Shown: piece by piece, positions 7,457 through 17,236 of the stretch
Position numbering within the stretch: the stretch's first letter is position 1
Layout of the letters: the number at the start of each line of letters is the position of its first letter
Assembly (NCBI RefSeq): GCF_008271745.1
Contig: NZ_VKKZ01000010.1
Span: 773,677 to 837,676, forward strand
DNA length: 64,000 bases
DNA from: Rufibacter glacialis
GTDB taxonomy: Bacteria; Bacteroidota; Bacteroidia; Cytophagales; Hymenobacteraceae
Reading direction: 5' to 3'
Made by a program: the position numbers and the translations under genes
Notes under the pieces: model-generated
The model's database searches: none
What the model was told of the DNA's origin: nothing
Seen by the model: only the letters and a program-made list of their open reading frames with translations

Positions 7457-9928
7457 ATGAACTATCTTTCTCTCCTTATTTTCTCCTTCTTTCTCCTTTT
7501 CCACGCCGGGCACCTGTATGGCCAAGGCAGCGTTGCGGGTAAGTTACAAGACGCCGCCACCAAGCAACCCGTGGGCTATGCCACGGCCGCCCTGCTGGCC
7601 GGCGCAGATTCTTCCATTGTGGGCAGTGCCCTGGTCAACGCGGACGGTTCGTTTGTGGTGGCGCCCGTTTCTGCGGGCCGGTACCACCTCCGGATTTCCT
7701 TTGTGGGCTATGCCACCAAGGTGGTGCCCAATGTGCAGGTGACCGCTGCGGCCCCCAATGTGAACCTGGGAGTGATTCCGTTCCGGTCGGCGAGTACGCA
7801 GTTGCGGGCGGTGGAAGTAGTGGGGCAGCGGGAGCAGGTAGAGTACGCGCTGGATCGCCGGGTGTACAACGTGAGCCAAGACCTTTCCACGGTGGGCGGT
7901 ACGGCCGTAGATGTGATGCAGAACGTGCCCTCAGTGACAGTAGACCAGGAAGGTACCGTGAGCATGCGCGGCACTTCTAACATCACCATCCTCATTGACG
8001 GCAAACCCTCGGCGCTGAGTGGGTTGGGGCTGGACCAGATTCCGGCCAGTACCATTGAGCGGGTGGAGGTCATCACCAATCCATCTTCTAAGTTCGACCC
8101 CAGCGGCACGGGCGGTGTTTTGAACATCATTTTGAAAAAAGAGAAGCAAAGAGGGTTGAACGGACAAATCTCCGCGAACGCAGGGTTGGGCAATCGCTAT
8201 AATACGTCGCTGAACCTGAACTACCGCTTCGGTAAGCTGAACCTCTTCGGTAACTATGACTTTAGGCAGGATGTGCGCAAAGGCACGGGCAGCCAGTCCC
8301 GCACCAGTTATTTCAAAACGAAACCAGTAGGCGGGCAGGACACGACTTCTTTTCAGGAGCAGGAATCGCGCAACACCAATGAAAGGGGCAACCACAACGT
8401 GCGCTTCGGGGCAGATTACCAGCTCACCGATAACCAGAGCCTGACGGGCTCCCTGCTGTACCGCTACGGCTACCGGGACAACACCGGCTCGGTGCAATAC
8501 CGCTTTCTGGAGGAAGACAGGAACCTGAACAGCACCTCCACCAGAAACTCCCTGGGCTCAGAAACCAGCAACCTTATGGAGTACACCCTGGGCTACCGCA
8601 AGACCTTTTCCCGCCCCGGCCAGGAGCTGACTGCTGATGCGGTGTTCAACCAGGAAGAGGAAACCGGGGCAGATGATTTCCGGCAGTTTTACTTGGACCG
8701 ACAAGGCGTTGCTTTGGGGGGCAGAGATTCCTGGCAGAAAAACAACATGCTGGAAAAAGAGCGCGAGTTCTCTTTGCAAGCAGATTACGTGCACCCTTTC
8801 TCTGAGAAAGGGAAATGGGAAGCCGGTTACCGGAGTACCTTTGAGCGCAATGACGCCAACGTACTGGCCACCGACCTGAACCAGGAAACCGGCCAGTTCG
8901 TGAACAGCGTGGGGCGCACGAACCATTTCATCTATGATGAATGGGTGCACGCGGTGTACGGCAATTTTGGCAACAAAATCAACAAGTTCAGCTATCAGTT
9001 GGGCGCGCGGTTGGAGCAAACCAACCTGGTCATAAATCAGGTAACCCAAAAAGATCGGAACAAGCAGGATTACCTCAACCTGTTCCCCAGCTTGTTCCTG
9101 ACCTATGACTTCTCTGAGGAACAGAAAATACAGACCTCGTACAGCCGCCGCATTGACCGGCCCGGTACCCGGCAACTGAACCCCTTCCTGGACATCTCAG
9201 ATTCCCTGAACCTTAGGCAGGGGAACCCTTACCTGAACCCTGAGTTCATAGATTCCTATGAGGTCAACTACCTTAAATTCTGGGAGCACGCCACCGCTAC
9301 CGTAGGCGTTTTCTACCGCAGGATGACCGATGTGGTGCAGTCTTTCCGCGATCCGTTTGTGAATGAGCAAGGCCAGAATGCCACTATTTCCACCTTCGCC
9401 AACATTGGTTCCGGGGAGTCTTATGGAATTGAGTTGACCGGCTCCGCTACGCTTACGCCTTGGTGGCGCGTCAACGCCAATGCCTCAGGGTTCAATTACC
9501 GGCTGAACGCCGAAGAGCAGGGCCTGGCCAACAGCAGCAGAATCAGCTGGACCGGTCGGCTGAACTCCAATTTCACGCTGCCTTTCAAAACCGAGGTGCA
9601 GCTTTCAGCCAACTACAGATCGCCCACGGTTACGCTGCAAGGCGAACGCTCAGAATTCTTCATGGCCAGCCTGAGTGCCCGTAAAGAGGTGTTGGGCGGC
9701 AAAGGCAACATCATTCTGCGGGTGCAGGATTTGTTTAACACCATGCGCTTTGACTCTTACACCTACATTGCCGGGGAACTGGAGGAACGAAGCCGGTATA
9801 AGCCGCAGAGCCAGATTGTGTACGTAGGGTTCAGCTACCGTTTCGGGAATACGGCCCAGAAACGCGAGCGCGAGCGCGAGGAGAATGAGACACCGGCAGG
9901 CCCAGAGCGCGAAGGCGGCCAGTACTGA
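7457..9928 (+). CDS. TonB-dependent receptor-like outer-membrane beta-barrel protein
   Basis: 823 aa. An N-terminal signal peptide is followed by a carboxypeptidase-regulatory-like domain (GSVAGKLQDAATKQPVGYAT up to about residue 115), a plug domain (about 125-235, with VDVMQNVPSVTVDQEG and LIDGKPSAL), then a long alternating aromatic barrel typical of the outer membrane beta-barrel family of Bacteroidota. These proteins import or bind ligands at the outer membrane with energy from TonB. No SusD partner, kinase or hydrolase adjoins, so the ligand is unknown. The C-terminus carries an unusual Glu/Arg-rich tail (REREREENE). Confidence 0.9.
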   Translation: MNYLSLLIFSFFLLFHAGHLYGQGSVAGKLQDAATKQPVGYATAALLAGADSSIVGSALVNADGSFVVAPVSAGRYHLRISFVGYATKVVPNVQVTAAAPNVNLGVIPFRSASTQLRAVEVVGQREQVEYALDRRVYNVSQDLSTVGGTAVDVMQNVPSVTVDQEGTVSMRGTSNITILIDGKPSALSGLGLDQIPASTIERVEVITNPSSKFDPSGTGGVLNIILKKEKQRGLNGQISANAGLGNRYNTSLNLNYRFGKLNLFGNYDFRQDVRKGTGSQSRTSYFKTKPVGGQDTTSFQEQESRNTNERGNHNVRFGADYQLTDNQSLTGSLLYRYGYRDNTGSVQYRFLEEDRNLNSTSTRNSLGSETSNLMEYTLGYRKTFSRPGQELTADAVFNQEEETGADDFRQFYLDRQGVALGGRDSWQKNNMLEKEREFSLQADYVHPFSEKGKWEAGYRSTFERNDANVLATDLNQETGQFVNSVGRTNHFIYDEWVHAVYGNFGNKINKFSYQLGARLEQTNLVINQVTQKDRNKQDYLNLFPSLFLTYDFSEEQKIQTSYSRRIDRPGTRQLNPFLDISDSLNLRQGNPYLNPEFIDSYEVNYLKFWEHATATVGVFYRRMTDVVQSFRDPFVNEQGQNATISTFANIGSGESYGIELTGSATLTPWWRVNANASGFNYRLNAEEQGLANSSRISWTGRLNSNFTLPFKTEVQLSANYRSPTVTLQGERSEFFMASLSARKEVLGGKGNIILRVQDLFNTMRFDSYTYIAGELEERSRYKPQSQIVYVGFSYRFGNTAQKREREREENETPAGPEREGGQY

Positions 9929-9954
9929 TATGCTGCTGGTGGTAGGTTGTACTA

Positions 9955-9990
9955 GTTTTTGGCTGTTTTGGGTAAAACCTGCCTGAAACC
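9955..9990. repeat. Intergenic 40-bp palindromic element, copy
   Basis: GTTTTTGGCTGTTTT on the left and AAAACCTGCCTGAAAC on the right around a GGGT centre. Confidence 0.65.
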
Positions 9991-10043
9991 AGAATTGCAG
10001 TACAAGCACGGGCCAAACCTGGCCTAGGAATGCCTGAAATTAG

Positions 10044-10077
10044 AAAAGGCCGGCTTCTGGGAAGAAACCGGCCTTTT
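10044..10077. terminator. Bidirectional intrinsic terminator
   Basis: Perfect 10-bp arms AAAAGGCCGG / CCGGCCTTTT (10044-10053, 10068-10077), between the convergent receptor and glycine-zipper genes. Confidence 0.75.
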
Positions 10078-10101
10078 CAGACTCAAAGTCAACTAAAAGG
10101 G

Positions 10102-10404
10102 TTAGTTGTTCTTTTTATTGGCGTATTGATCGTAGCGTTTAGGGTCTTTCTTTCGGTCTTTCTTTCTGCCTATGGCGCCCCCGGCTACTGTACCGGCTGC
10201 GGCTCCAATCACGGCTCCTTTACCACTGCCAATAATGGCTCCAGTAGCGGCCCCACCAGCACCGCCTATCACGGCGCCTTTGGCTTTCTTACTCCAGCCT
10301 TTCTTCTCTTTTTTTACTTCCTGGGCCTGTGCCTCGTGCGTCACGCTGCCGCCTAGTACAAATACAGAACACAGCATGACCAAAGATATCTTCATATTTT
10401 TCAT
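10102..10404 (-). CDS. Small glycine-zipper envelope protein
   Basis: 100 aa with a signal peptide ending near THEAQAQ, then a Lys-rich stretch and a long Gly/Ala zipper (AKGAVIGGAGGAATGAIIG and continuing, about residues 42-80), ending in a basic tail. Glycine-zipper repeats of this kind insert into or associate with membranes. It is a paralogue of the protein at 18100: both have QAQE, WS-KAKGAVIG and a basic motif after the zipper. Function unknown. The 237 bases upstream (10405-10641) hold nothing else. Confidence 0.85.
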   Translation of the reverse strand: MKNMKISLVMLCSVFVLGGSVTHEAQAQEVKKEKKGWSKKAKGAVIGGAGGAATGAIIGSGKGAVIGAAAGTVAGGAIGRKKDRKKDPKRYDQYANKKNN

Positions 10405-10641
10405 GATCTTCTTCTGGTTGATGTATGGTATTAAACGGGGGTGAATCGCTCAGGTTATGTATTTATGGCAGGAAGGTAATATGAAAAAAGAAAGAATGTT
10501 GAAAATTTATAATTGCTGGGCCTTTACTACACCTGGCTCCAGGACCTGCCCTTAGGCTACCGTTGTACTGCATGACCTTGTACTTCCAGCAATTTTTAAG
10601 AGGAGCCGTTTTTAGGGTATTTTCTAGCAAATAAGTATTTT

Positions 10642-11430
10642 TTACTGGGCGCAAACCTTGCAGGGTTTCCGGCTCTGGCTTTTGGCTTGGGCCAGGGGAA
10701 GGGTACCAGTACTACTTTTACATTGTTCCAATAAATGACAGGCCTTGTCCAGGTGATAGGTTTTGGCGCCTTTGCTTTCACAGATGTACACCTTTCCGGT
10801 CTTAGACGAGATAGTAGCCGACGGGGAAGTAGCGGTTTTAGGCAACGATGTCCCGGTTTTCTTAGAAACAGAAGAGGTAGCTTCTGCGGTGGCAGCGGGA
10901 GTGGTTCTCTTTTTCCGGAAGTCCCAGGGGGCCCTGGGCGAAGGATCAGCCCATAAGCCGCGTTTCTCGGCGCGGGCCTCCGCCTCCAGGCGGGCCAGTT
11001 CCTGGTCTTTGGAGTAGGCGGTGTAATGCCAGGCGAATCCGTTTTTTACTAGTTCCTGATTCAGGTTGCGGCCGTCTGGCAAGATGATCTCGCCCACGGT
11101 GCGGCCGTACCGGTCAACGTCATGCACCACCAGCCCCACAGACTTCCCAAACACCAAGTCAGAGGTGAATTGCCGGGCGCGGGTGCCAAAATCCTGGTTC
11201 TTTTCCGGACAGTCTACGCCTTGCAACCTGATCCGGAGCGGTTTGCCATCTTTCAGCAATTCAATGGTGTCGCCGTCTTTGATGGCAATGACCTTATACT
11301 GGTTTTCGCCCGTGGTGGCCTCTTCTTGCTTCTGGTCTTGTGAGTAATCGCGGCTTTGCTGGCAGCCCAGGCAAAGAAGCAGCCACACCAGCCAAAGGTG
11401 AAAGGGATATTTGTTTTTTCTGAAATACAT
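10642..11430 (-). CDS. Thermonuclease (SNase)-family lipoprotein with Cys-rich tail
   Basis: 262 aa when started at the ATG at 11430, which directly precedes the signal segment and lipobox LLLCLGC; the longer frame adds 13 residues of no signal character. The SNase-like domain spans about residues 45-180 with DGDTIEL, RIRLQGVDCPE and DRYGRTVGEI, the last holding the catalytic arginines. After a Ser/Thr linker, the C-terminal 45 residues have spaced cysteines and a histidine (CESKGAKTYHLDKAC ... KPCKVC) that look like a small zinc-binding module. It would be an exported phosphodiesterase acting on DNA or RNA. Such tails occur in other SNase proteins, but this one's role is unknown. Confidence 0.88.
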   Translation of the reverse strand: MYFRKNKYPFHLWLVWLLLCLGCQQSRDYSQDQKQEEATTGENQYKVIAIKDGDTIELLKDGKPLRIRLQGVDCPEKNQDFGTRARQFTSDLVFGKSVGLVVHDVDRYGRTVGEIILPDGRNLNQELVKNGFAWHYTAYSKDQELARLEAEARAEKRGLWADPSPRAPWDFRKKRTTPAATAEATSSVSKKTGTSLPKTATSPSATISSKTGKVYICESKGAKTYHLDKACHLLEQCKSSTGTLPLAQAKSQSRKPCKVCAQ

Positions 11431-11778
11431 GGGCAACTCTGCTTTTGGATAAGCTAATGTACGTGCCAAGTTAACAGTTGGTATTGAATTAAGGGGAAAG
11501 CCTATAAAACTTGCCTTATTCTATTAAAATTTATGGGGGGTCGTTTCTTAAGAAAATGAAAAGCAGTTGGGACAGTGATTAGAGAAATGGTAGCCAGGTG
11601 GTGATAAAGGAATAGCTCCTTGCTATTTTAAAAATACAATCATTGAGACACTGTTATAGTATTGTGTGAATTGATGAATAGTTGGTAATTATCTGTTTTA
11701 AATGTTGAAATATTTTTAACAAATTAAAGCCGCTTACCCTTGTTCTATCCACTATTCAGATAATTCTATCCAGCCCGT
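11431..11778. other. AT-rich upstream region of amtB and the thermonuclease
   Basis: About 350 bases between divergent genes. TACCCTTG at 11735-11742 is one base off the -7 consensus, with no well-placed TTG. I see no gene, riboswitch or repeat. Confidence 0.4.
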
Positions 11779-13089
11779 ATGCGCCCTAAACTTTCCAAGG
11801 TCCCGTTTATTTTGTTGGCCATCACGGTCCTGCTCACCTTTGTGTTTCCGTCTGTTCCGGGTGGTGCTACCCCTGCAGGGCTTAGCCCCGCTGACACCGC
11901 CTGGATGCTCACCGCCACGGCTCTCGTCCTCATCATGACTCCCGGTCTGGCTTTCTTCTATGGAGGCATGGTGAACCGCCGGAACGTGATCTCTACTATG
12001 CTGCAAAGTTTTATCTGCATGGCCATGATCTCTGTGATTTGGGTGGTGTTTGGGTTCAGCCTGGCCTTTGGCGAATCAATGGGAGGCTTTGTGGGGAACC
12101 CTACTACCTTCTTCATGATGCGCAATGTGCTGGATGGCGCTCCCTGGGAACTGGCGCCCACCATACCGTTGGCTTTGTTTGCCATGTTTCAGCTCAAATT
12201 CGCCATTATCACCCCTGCCTTGATCACCGGGGCCTTCGCGGAGCGCATCCGGTTCACTTCCTATACCGTCTTCGTGCTGTTGTTCTTCGTGTTTATCTAT
12301 GCCCCGCTGGCCCACGCCACCTGGCACCCCCAGGGGCTCCTGTTTCAAATGGGGGTACTGGATTTCGCGGGCGGAACGGTGGTGCATATGTCGGCGGGGT
12401 GGGCAGCCCTGGCCTCGGCAATCTGTTTGAAAAGACGCCATGAAGTAAGCCATTCGCCTGCCTATATCACCTTTGTGCTGTTGGGCACGGGCCTGTTGTG
12501 GTTTGGCTGGTTCGGCTTCAACGCGGGTTCTGCCATGGGCGCCAACCCTCTGGCGGCTACGGCGCTGGCTACCACTATGACTGCTTCGGCCGCGGCCGCC
12601 CTAGCCTGGATTTTCTTTGATGGCGTGAAAGGCCGAAAACCCAGTGCCTTGGGAACCTGTATTGGCGCCGTGGTTGGGTTGGTGGCCATTACTCCCGGGG
12701 CTGGTTTTGTCACCTTACCACACTCTATTGCCATTGGCGTGATCTCAGCAGTGGTAAGTAACCTGCTGGTGGACCTACGCTCGCGCACGAACGTAGATGA
12801 TACCCTGGACGTGTTCCCTTGCCATGGGGTAGGGGGCATGGTGGGCATGCTGCTCACGGGTGTATTCGCCAGCAAAGGCGTGAACCCCGCCATTGCCGAT
12901 CAAGGGTTGATCTTTGGCGAGACCAGACTGTTTCTGGTGCAGCTTACCGCCTTGATTGGGGTTTCTATCTTCGCCTTTGGTGGTTCCTGGGTGCTGCTGA
13001 AACTCACCAACCTGATCACGCCCCTGCGGGTTTCTGTGGAGGAAGAGCAATTAGGGCTGGATCTCTCGCAGCATGATGAGAAAATGTAA
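11779..13089 (+). CDS. amtB: Ammonium transporter (Amt family)
   Basis: 436 aa with a leading signal-like segment and eleven membrane helices. The twin pore histidines are visible as His203 in GTVVHMSAG and His349 in FPCHGVGGM, and the periplasmic gate motif AFFYGGMVNRRN is standard. It conducts ammonium/ammonia across the inner membrane for nitrogen assimilation. Most bacterial amtB genes are followed by glnK encoding the PII regulator; here the gene ends at a strong terminator, so control must come from elsewhere. Glutamate dehydrogenase, a user of ammonium, is about 35 kb away. Confidence 0.95.
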   Translation: MRPKLSKVPFILLAITVLLTFVFPSVPGGATPAGLSPADTAWMLTATALVLIMTPGLAFFYGGMVNRRNVISTMLQSFICMAMISVIWVVFGFSLAFGESMGGFVGNPTTFFMMRNVLDGAPWELAPTIPLALFAMFQLKFAIITPALITGAFAERIRFTSYTVFVLLFFVFIYAPLAHATWHPQGLLFQMGVLDFAGGTVVHMSAGWAALASAICLKRRHEVSHSPAYITFVLLGTGLLWFGWFGFNAGSAMGANPLAATALATTMTASAAAALAWIFFDGVKGRKPSALGTCIGAVVGLVAITPGAGFVTLPHSIAIGVISAVVSNLLVDLRSRTNVDDTLDVFPCHGVGGMVGMLLTGVFASKGVNPAIADQGLIFGETRLFLVQLTALIGVSIFAFGGSWVLLKLTNLITPLRVSVEEEQLGLDLSQHDEKM

Positions 13090-13116
13090 GGCGGTAGTAC
13101 GAACCTGTAACAGCGT

Positions 13117-13159
13117 AAAACAGGAGAGGCTCCCCGGTTTGGGGAGCCTCTCCTGTTTT
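13117..13159. terminator. Strong bidirectional terminator between amtB and sbcC
   Basis: Perfect 19-bp arms (13117-13135 / 13141-13159), 5-nt loop, A and T runs at the two ends. The two genes converge on it. Confidence 0.9.
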
Positions 13160-13196
13160 TAGAAGGTAACGGTTGACTTAATTCGGACTTGTTATG

Positions 13197-16100
13197 TTAC
13201 ACTACCATGCCAACGGGGCTTACCACTCTGATCTCGCTGCGGCCGCCGGCTTGTTTCTGCACCACAATCTGGGTACCTATGCGCTCTTTGAGGGCTTCTA
13301 CGTGGGAGATGATGCCGATCATTTTGCCGCTGGCCTGCAGGTTTTCCAGCGCATCCATGGCAATGTCCAGGGTTTCCGCATCCAGGGTACCAAAGCCTTC
13401 GTCAATGAACAGGGAATGGATCTGGGCTTTGTGGCTGGCCAAGTCTGACAGACCCAGGGCCAGGGCCAGGCTTACCAGAAAGCTTTCGCCGCCGGAGAGG
13501 GAATTGACCGAGCGGATGGCATCACCCTGGTACGTGTCCTGGATCTGCAGTTCCAGTTCTTCGGTTTTGCTTTTCAAGATGCGGTAGCGGTCGTTGAGGC
13601 GGTGCAGGTGGCGGTTGCCCAGTTCTACCAGCCGGGCCAACGTGAGGCTTTGCGCATACTTGCTGAACTTCTTGCCATCGGCAGAGCCGATGAGGCGCGC
13701 CAGGCGGTCCCAGCGTTCGGCTTCGCCTTTCTGCACGTCCAGCTGCTGGGTGAGCTGCTGGTGTTTTTCGCGGAGCTGGGTGTCCTGCTGCAGTTTCAGT
13801 TCCAGTTGCCCCCATTGGGTCTGGCATTGTTCCCGTTCTTCTTCCAGCGCTTGGATGAGCGGCGCTAACTCAGGCAGCGTGAGCTCGGTGAGGTGCCGTT
13901 CCTTTTCTGATTGATACTCTGCGCGGGTTTGTTGGAGGCTGTGCTTCAGCTCCGTCAGCGTTTTCTGTACCCGCTCCTGTTCCTGCCGAAGTTGCTGTGC
14001 TTCTGCTTCTGGCAGGAGGCGAGACTTCAGCTCGGCAAGAGAATGCAGGGGCTGTATTTTCTGCAGGAGGGCCTCTTCCTGGCGCTCCTGGTTTTGTTTG
14101 TTGGCTTGTTGTTCCTTTTGTTTATCAGTGAGCTGGTGGGTAAGGCGGTTCAGTTGTTCCTGTTCGCGCTGCAGCGCTGCTTCTGAAGTTTGCAACGCTT
14201 GGGTAGCCTGTTGCAGGGTTTGTTGCAGGCGCTGTTTCTCGGCCTGGGGCTGTACGCCCTGGGGCAGGAGTTGGTGGCGCTGGTTCTGCAGGTCCTGTAA
14301 CTGCTGACGGGTGTGCTCCAGCTGCCCCTGGCGTAGGGCGAGCTCGGCCTGCTTCTCGGTCAGGGATTTCAGGCTGTTGTCTGCCTCTGATTTTGCCTCA
14401 GCGTATTTCAGCCTCATTTCAGGCAGTTGGGCGTTTTTCTGCTCGTATTCTGCTCTTCGTTTCTCCAGTTGAGTAAGCAGGTCTGGGCCGTTGGTGCCAT
14501 CATAGGCGAGGCCGTAGGTGCTGAAGAAGCCCTTCAAGGTGTCCGAGACTACTTGCTCCTGCTCGGCTAGGTCGTCTAGTTCTTCTTGCAGGCGTTGGAG
14601 CTGGGTTTGAGCCTGGCCACGTTTTTCAGCGGTTTTCTCTAATTCGTGCCGTAAACGTTGCTGTTCCGCTTGCAGCTTCCGTTCTTCCTGGTGGGCGGCC
14701 TCAGTGCGGGTGCGCAAAGCCCGTAGGGTCTCCAAGGTGGCGGTGGCTTGCTGAAGCTCGGTTTTACGGGCCGTCCAGTAATGGTCTATGGAATCAGATA
14801 ATGCAATCTCGTGGGCCAGTTCCAAAGCAGAGTTCAGTTCCGCGAACTGGGCCTGCATACTGGCGGCCTGGGTCTCTGCGTCCTGTACTTGCGCCTGAAG
14901 GTGCTGCGCGGCCACCTCCGCCTTGTGCACGGCGGCGGCCAGTTCCCGCTCCTGTTGGTCTAGCCGCTGCAGGTGTTGTTGTTGGCGTTGCAGGTTCTGC
15001 TCGGCTTCAGTCAGGGTCTGGGGTTGGTGTTCCTCCACAAAAGGGTGGTGGGTAGAACCGCAGAGCGGACAAGGCTGGTGGGGTTGCAGGTGGGCACGGG
15101 CTTCCTCATATTTTTGAATCTGCCGTTGCAGGTCTACGATCTGCTGCAGGTCTTTGAGTTTGTCCTGGGCCTGTTGGCGCTGGGCGCCCGTTTCAATATG
15201 GTGGGTGCGCTGCTGGTGCAGGTGTTGGGTGGTCTTGGTGAATTGGCTTTGCAGGTCTTGCCGGCGGACTTCCAGCTTAAGGAAGCTTTTGCTGACGTCC
15301 AGCTGTTTCTCTAATTGGCTGCACACCTGCGGTAGCCGATGGCAGAGTTGCTCCAAGGCCTCTGGTTGCTGGCCCTGCAGCACCCCTGCGGACTGTTTCT
15401 GCAACTGCGCCAAGGTGGTTTGCTGCTCTTCCAGGCTTTGTTCAATCGCCTGTAGTTGGGTTTGCCAGGTGGCGCTGTTTTTTGCCTCGTTTTCTAATAG
15501 CAGCCTGTAATCTGCTTGTTCTTTCCTGAATTTGGTTTGCTGTTTCTGTACCTCCTGCAAGTTTCTCAGTTCAGATTTGCCGTCGTGCAGGGTATGGGTT
15601 AGTTCCTTGTCCAATTCATGGGTTTTGAGCCAGTCGTTGAGTTGCTTGCCCTCTGCAAGAAGTACCTGGAGCAGGTTTTGCTGTTGCGCCAGCAGGGCAG
15701 AGAGTTGCTGGGTCTGTTGCGCGAGGTGGGCAGTAGCTTCCTCTTCCCGGGTATAGTGTGCCTGGTACGCCGCAATCTGCGTGTCTTGCTGTAGCACCTG
15801 GTCTAGCCGGGGTTCTGCCTGGGCAAGGGTTTGCTGCGCGCCGGCTTGGGCGGTGCGGGCGGATTGGGTAAGTTGCGTTTGCTGGTTTACAACCTGTTCC
15901 TGGGCGGGAATCTGCTGCTGAAGCGTAGCAATGCCTTGGCCCAGTACATGCCCTTGGTGCATTACCTCTTCCAGCCGCGCCAGGTCACTTTGGTAGGGAA
16001 GGGTTTGCTCATGGCGCTGCAGCCGCTCCCGCTGCGGTAGCCAGGCCTGTTCTTCGGCATGGGCTCCGGCTAACTGTTCTACTGTTTGGGTTTCTTTCTG

Positions 16101-16865
16101 CTGTAGTTTCTGAAGGTGCAGAAGCCAGGCCTGCTGCTCCTGGTGCTGTTTTATCTGGTGGTGGGCCAGATGGGCAGCCGCTTTGAGTTGGGTAGCCTCC
16201 TGCTCCAAAGCGGTGCGGTTCTCTTCTGACAGGAGCTGGTCCAGGTGCAGGCGCTGCTCTATCTCCTGCAGTTTCTGCTTTTCGGCCTTGGCCTTCTCAT
16301 AGGCGGCCATGGAAATCTGGGAGTAGATGCGGGTATCAGTGAGTTTCTCCAGCAGTTCGCTGCGTTCGCTTTCGCTGGCTTTCAGGAACCGGGTGAAGTC
16401 TCCCTGTGAGAGCATGACCGACCGCAGGAACTGCTGGAAGTCCAGGCCTACTATCTCGGCTACTTTTTTAGGAACTTCGCTGGGTTTGAGGTCAAACGGT
16501 ACATCGTCACTTGTCAGGCACAGCTCCATGTGCACCGACTGGAACTCGCCGGTGGCTTTGCCGCGGCTCCGGCGCAACGACCACGTAGACCGGTACTGTT
16601 TCCCGTGAGCCTCAAATTCTACCTCAGACTTGCACTCGCCGGTATGGCGCGTCATGATTTCCCGGATGGGTTTGCCGCTGCCGTGGCGGGGCACCTCGCC
16701 GTACAGGGCCACCGTGATGGCGTCCAGAATAGTGGTTTTGCCCGCGCCTGTGGGTCCGGTGATGGCAAACAGCCCAGACTCACTCAATGGCGGCTCATGG
16801 AACCGGATGTGGTGCTCGCCCTGCAGCGAGTTCAGGTTAAGGAAACGGACAGAGGTTATCTTCAC
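13197..16865 (-). CDS. sbcC: SbcC-like DNA exonuclease ATPase subunit
   Basis: 1222 aa SMC/Rad50-type protein starting at a GTG (MKITSVRFLNLNSL). Walker A is GPTGAGKT (about 37-44), the Q-loop region reads FLRSVMLSQGDF, then two long Gln/Glu-rich coiled coils flank a zinc hook CPLCGSTHHP near residue 598. The ABC signature NSLSGGESFLVS (about 1120) and Walker B SLFIDEGFGTLD (about 1152) close the ATPase head. With SbcD it would form the complex that cleaves hairpins and protein-blocked DNA ends. sbcD, usually adjacent, is not in this window. Confidence 0.93.
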   Translation of the reverse strand: MKITSVRFLNLNSLQGEHHIRFHEPPLSESGLFAITGPTGAGKTTILDAITVALYGEVPRHGSGKPIREIMTRHTGECKSEVEFEAHGKQYRSTWSLRRSRGKATGEFQSVHMELCLTSDDVPFDLKPSEVPKKVAEIVGLDFQQFLRSVMLSQGDFTRFLKASESERSELLEKLTDTRIYSQISMAAYEKAKAEKQKLQEIEQRLHLDQLLSEENRTALEQEATQLKAAAHLAHHQIKQHQEQQAWLLHLQKLQQKETQTVEQLAGAHAEEQAWLPQRERLQRHEQTLPYQSDLARLEEVMHQGHVLGQGIATLQQQIPAQEQVVNQQTQLTQSARTAQAGAQQTLAQAEPRLDQVLQQDTQIAAYQAHYTREEEATAHLAQQTQQLSALLAQQQNLLQVLLAEGKQLNDWLKTHELDKELTHTLHDGKSELRNLQEVQKQQTKFRKEQADYRLLLENEAKNSATWQTQLQAIEQSLEEQQTTLAQLQKQSAGVLQGQQPEALEQLCHRLPQVCSQLEKQLDVSKSFLKLEVRRQDLQSQFTKTTQHLHQQRTHHIETGAQRQQAQDKLKDLQQIVDLQRQIQKYEEARAHLQPHQPCPLCGSTHHPFVEEHQPQTLTEAEQNLQRQQQHLQRLDQQERELAAAVHKAEVAAQHLQAQVQDAETQAASMQAQFAELNSALELAHEIALSDSIDHYWTARKTELQQATATLETLRALRTRTEAAHQEERKLQAEQQRLRHELEKTAEKRGQAQTQLQRLQEELDDLAEQEQVVSDTLKGFFSTYGLAYDGTNGPDLLTQLEKRRAEYEQKNAQLPEMRLKYAEAKSEADNSLKSLTEKQAELALRQGQLEHTRQQLQDLQNQRHQLLPQGVQPQAEKQRLQQTLQQATQALQTSEAALQREQEQLNRLTHQLTDKQKEQQANKQNQERQEEALLQKIQPLHSLAELKSRLLPEAEAQQLRQEQERVQKTLTELKHSLQQTRAEYQSEKERHLTELTLPELAPLIQALEEEREQCQTQWGQLELKLQQDTQLREKHQQLTQQLDVQKGEAERWDRLARLIGSADGKKFSKYAQSLTLARLVELGNRHLHRLNDRYRILKSKTEELELQIQDTYQGDAIRSVNSLSGGESFLVSLALALGLSDLASHKAQIHSLFIDEGFGTLDAETLDIAMDALENLQASGKMIGIISHVEALKERIGTQIVVQKQAGGRSEIRVVSPVGMVV

Positions 16866-16925
16866 GGGAGTGGGAACTATGCGAGATAGTAAAGATAACA
16901 GGTTTTGGGGAAGGGGAGGAGTTCA

Positions 16926-16961
16926 GTTTCGGGCTTATTTCAGGAAAAACAGGCTAAAAAC
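16926..16961. repeat. Intergenic 40-bp palindromic element, copy
   Basis: GTTTCGGGCTTATTT on the left, AAAAACAGGCTAAAAAC on the right, CAGG centre. Confidence 0.6.
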
Positions 16962-17192
16962 AAAGACGCCAGCCCCTAAATGAGGAGCTGGCATATCTGG
17001 AAGAGTTCCTCTACGAATGAGTTACATAATAAAGGAACTCCCCAGCGCTTCTATCTGCCAAAAGATAACTAGGCAGCATTGCAGTCCTAAGGCAGGTCTG
17101 TTAAACCAAGGTTTAGATAGAAGTCCTGTCTTTTCCATTAGGTGTTGATTGATTAGTAGAAGCTGCTTCAGGAGTGAGATATGATTAAGGTT

Positions 17193-17219
17193 TGTTTTCT
17201 GAAAACGAAGCCATAAACG
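17193..17219. repeat. Palindromic element, right half only
   Basis: TGTTTTCTGAAAACGAAGCC followed by ATAAACG; the left outer arm is poorly conserved. Confidence 0.45.
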
Positions 17220-17236
17220 CAAACTCTTTTTTCTTT

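Larger units (their letters stand above)
16866..17236. other. Intergenic region between sbcC and the DUF1761 gene
   Basis: About 370 bases. Holds two palindromic elements (16926-16961, 17193-17219). A short minus-strand frame (17022-17246) overlaps the next gene's end and has no protein features. On the minus strand TATCTTTA lies near the sbcC start, one base off the -7 consensus. Confidence 0.4.
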
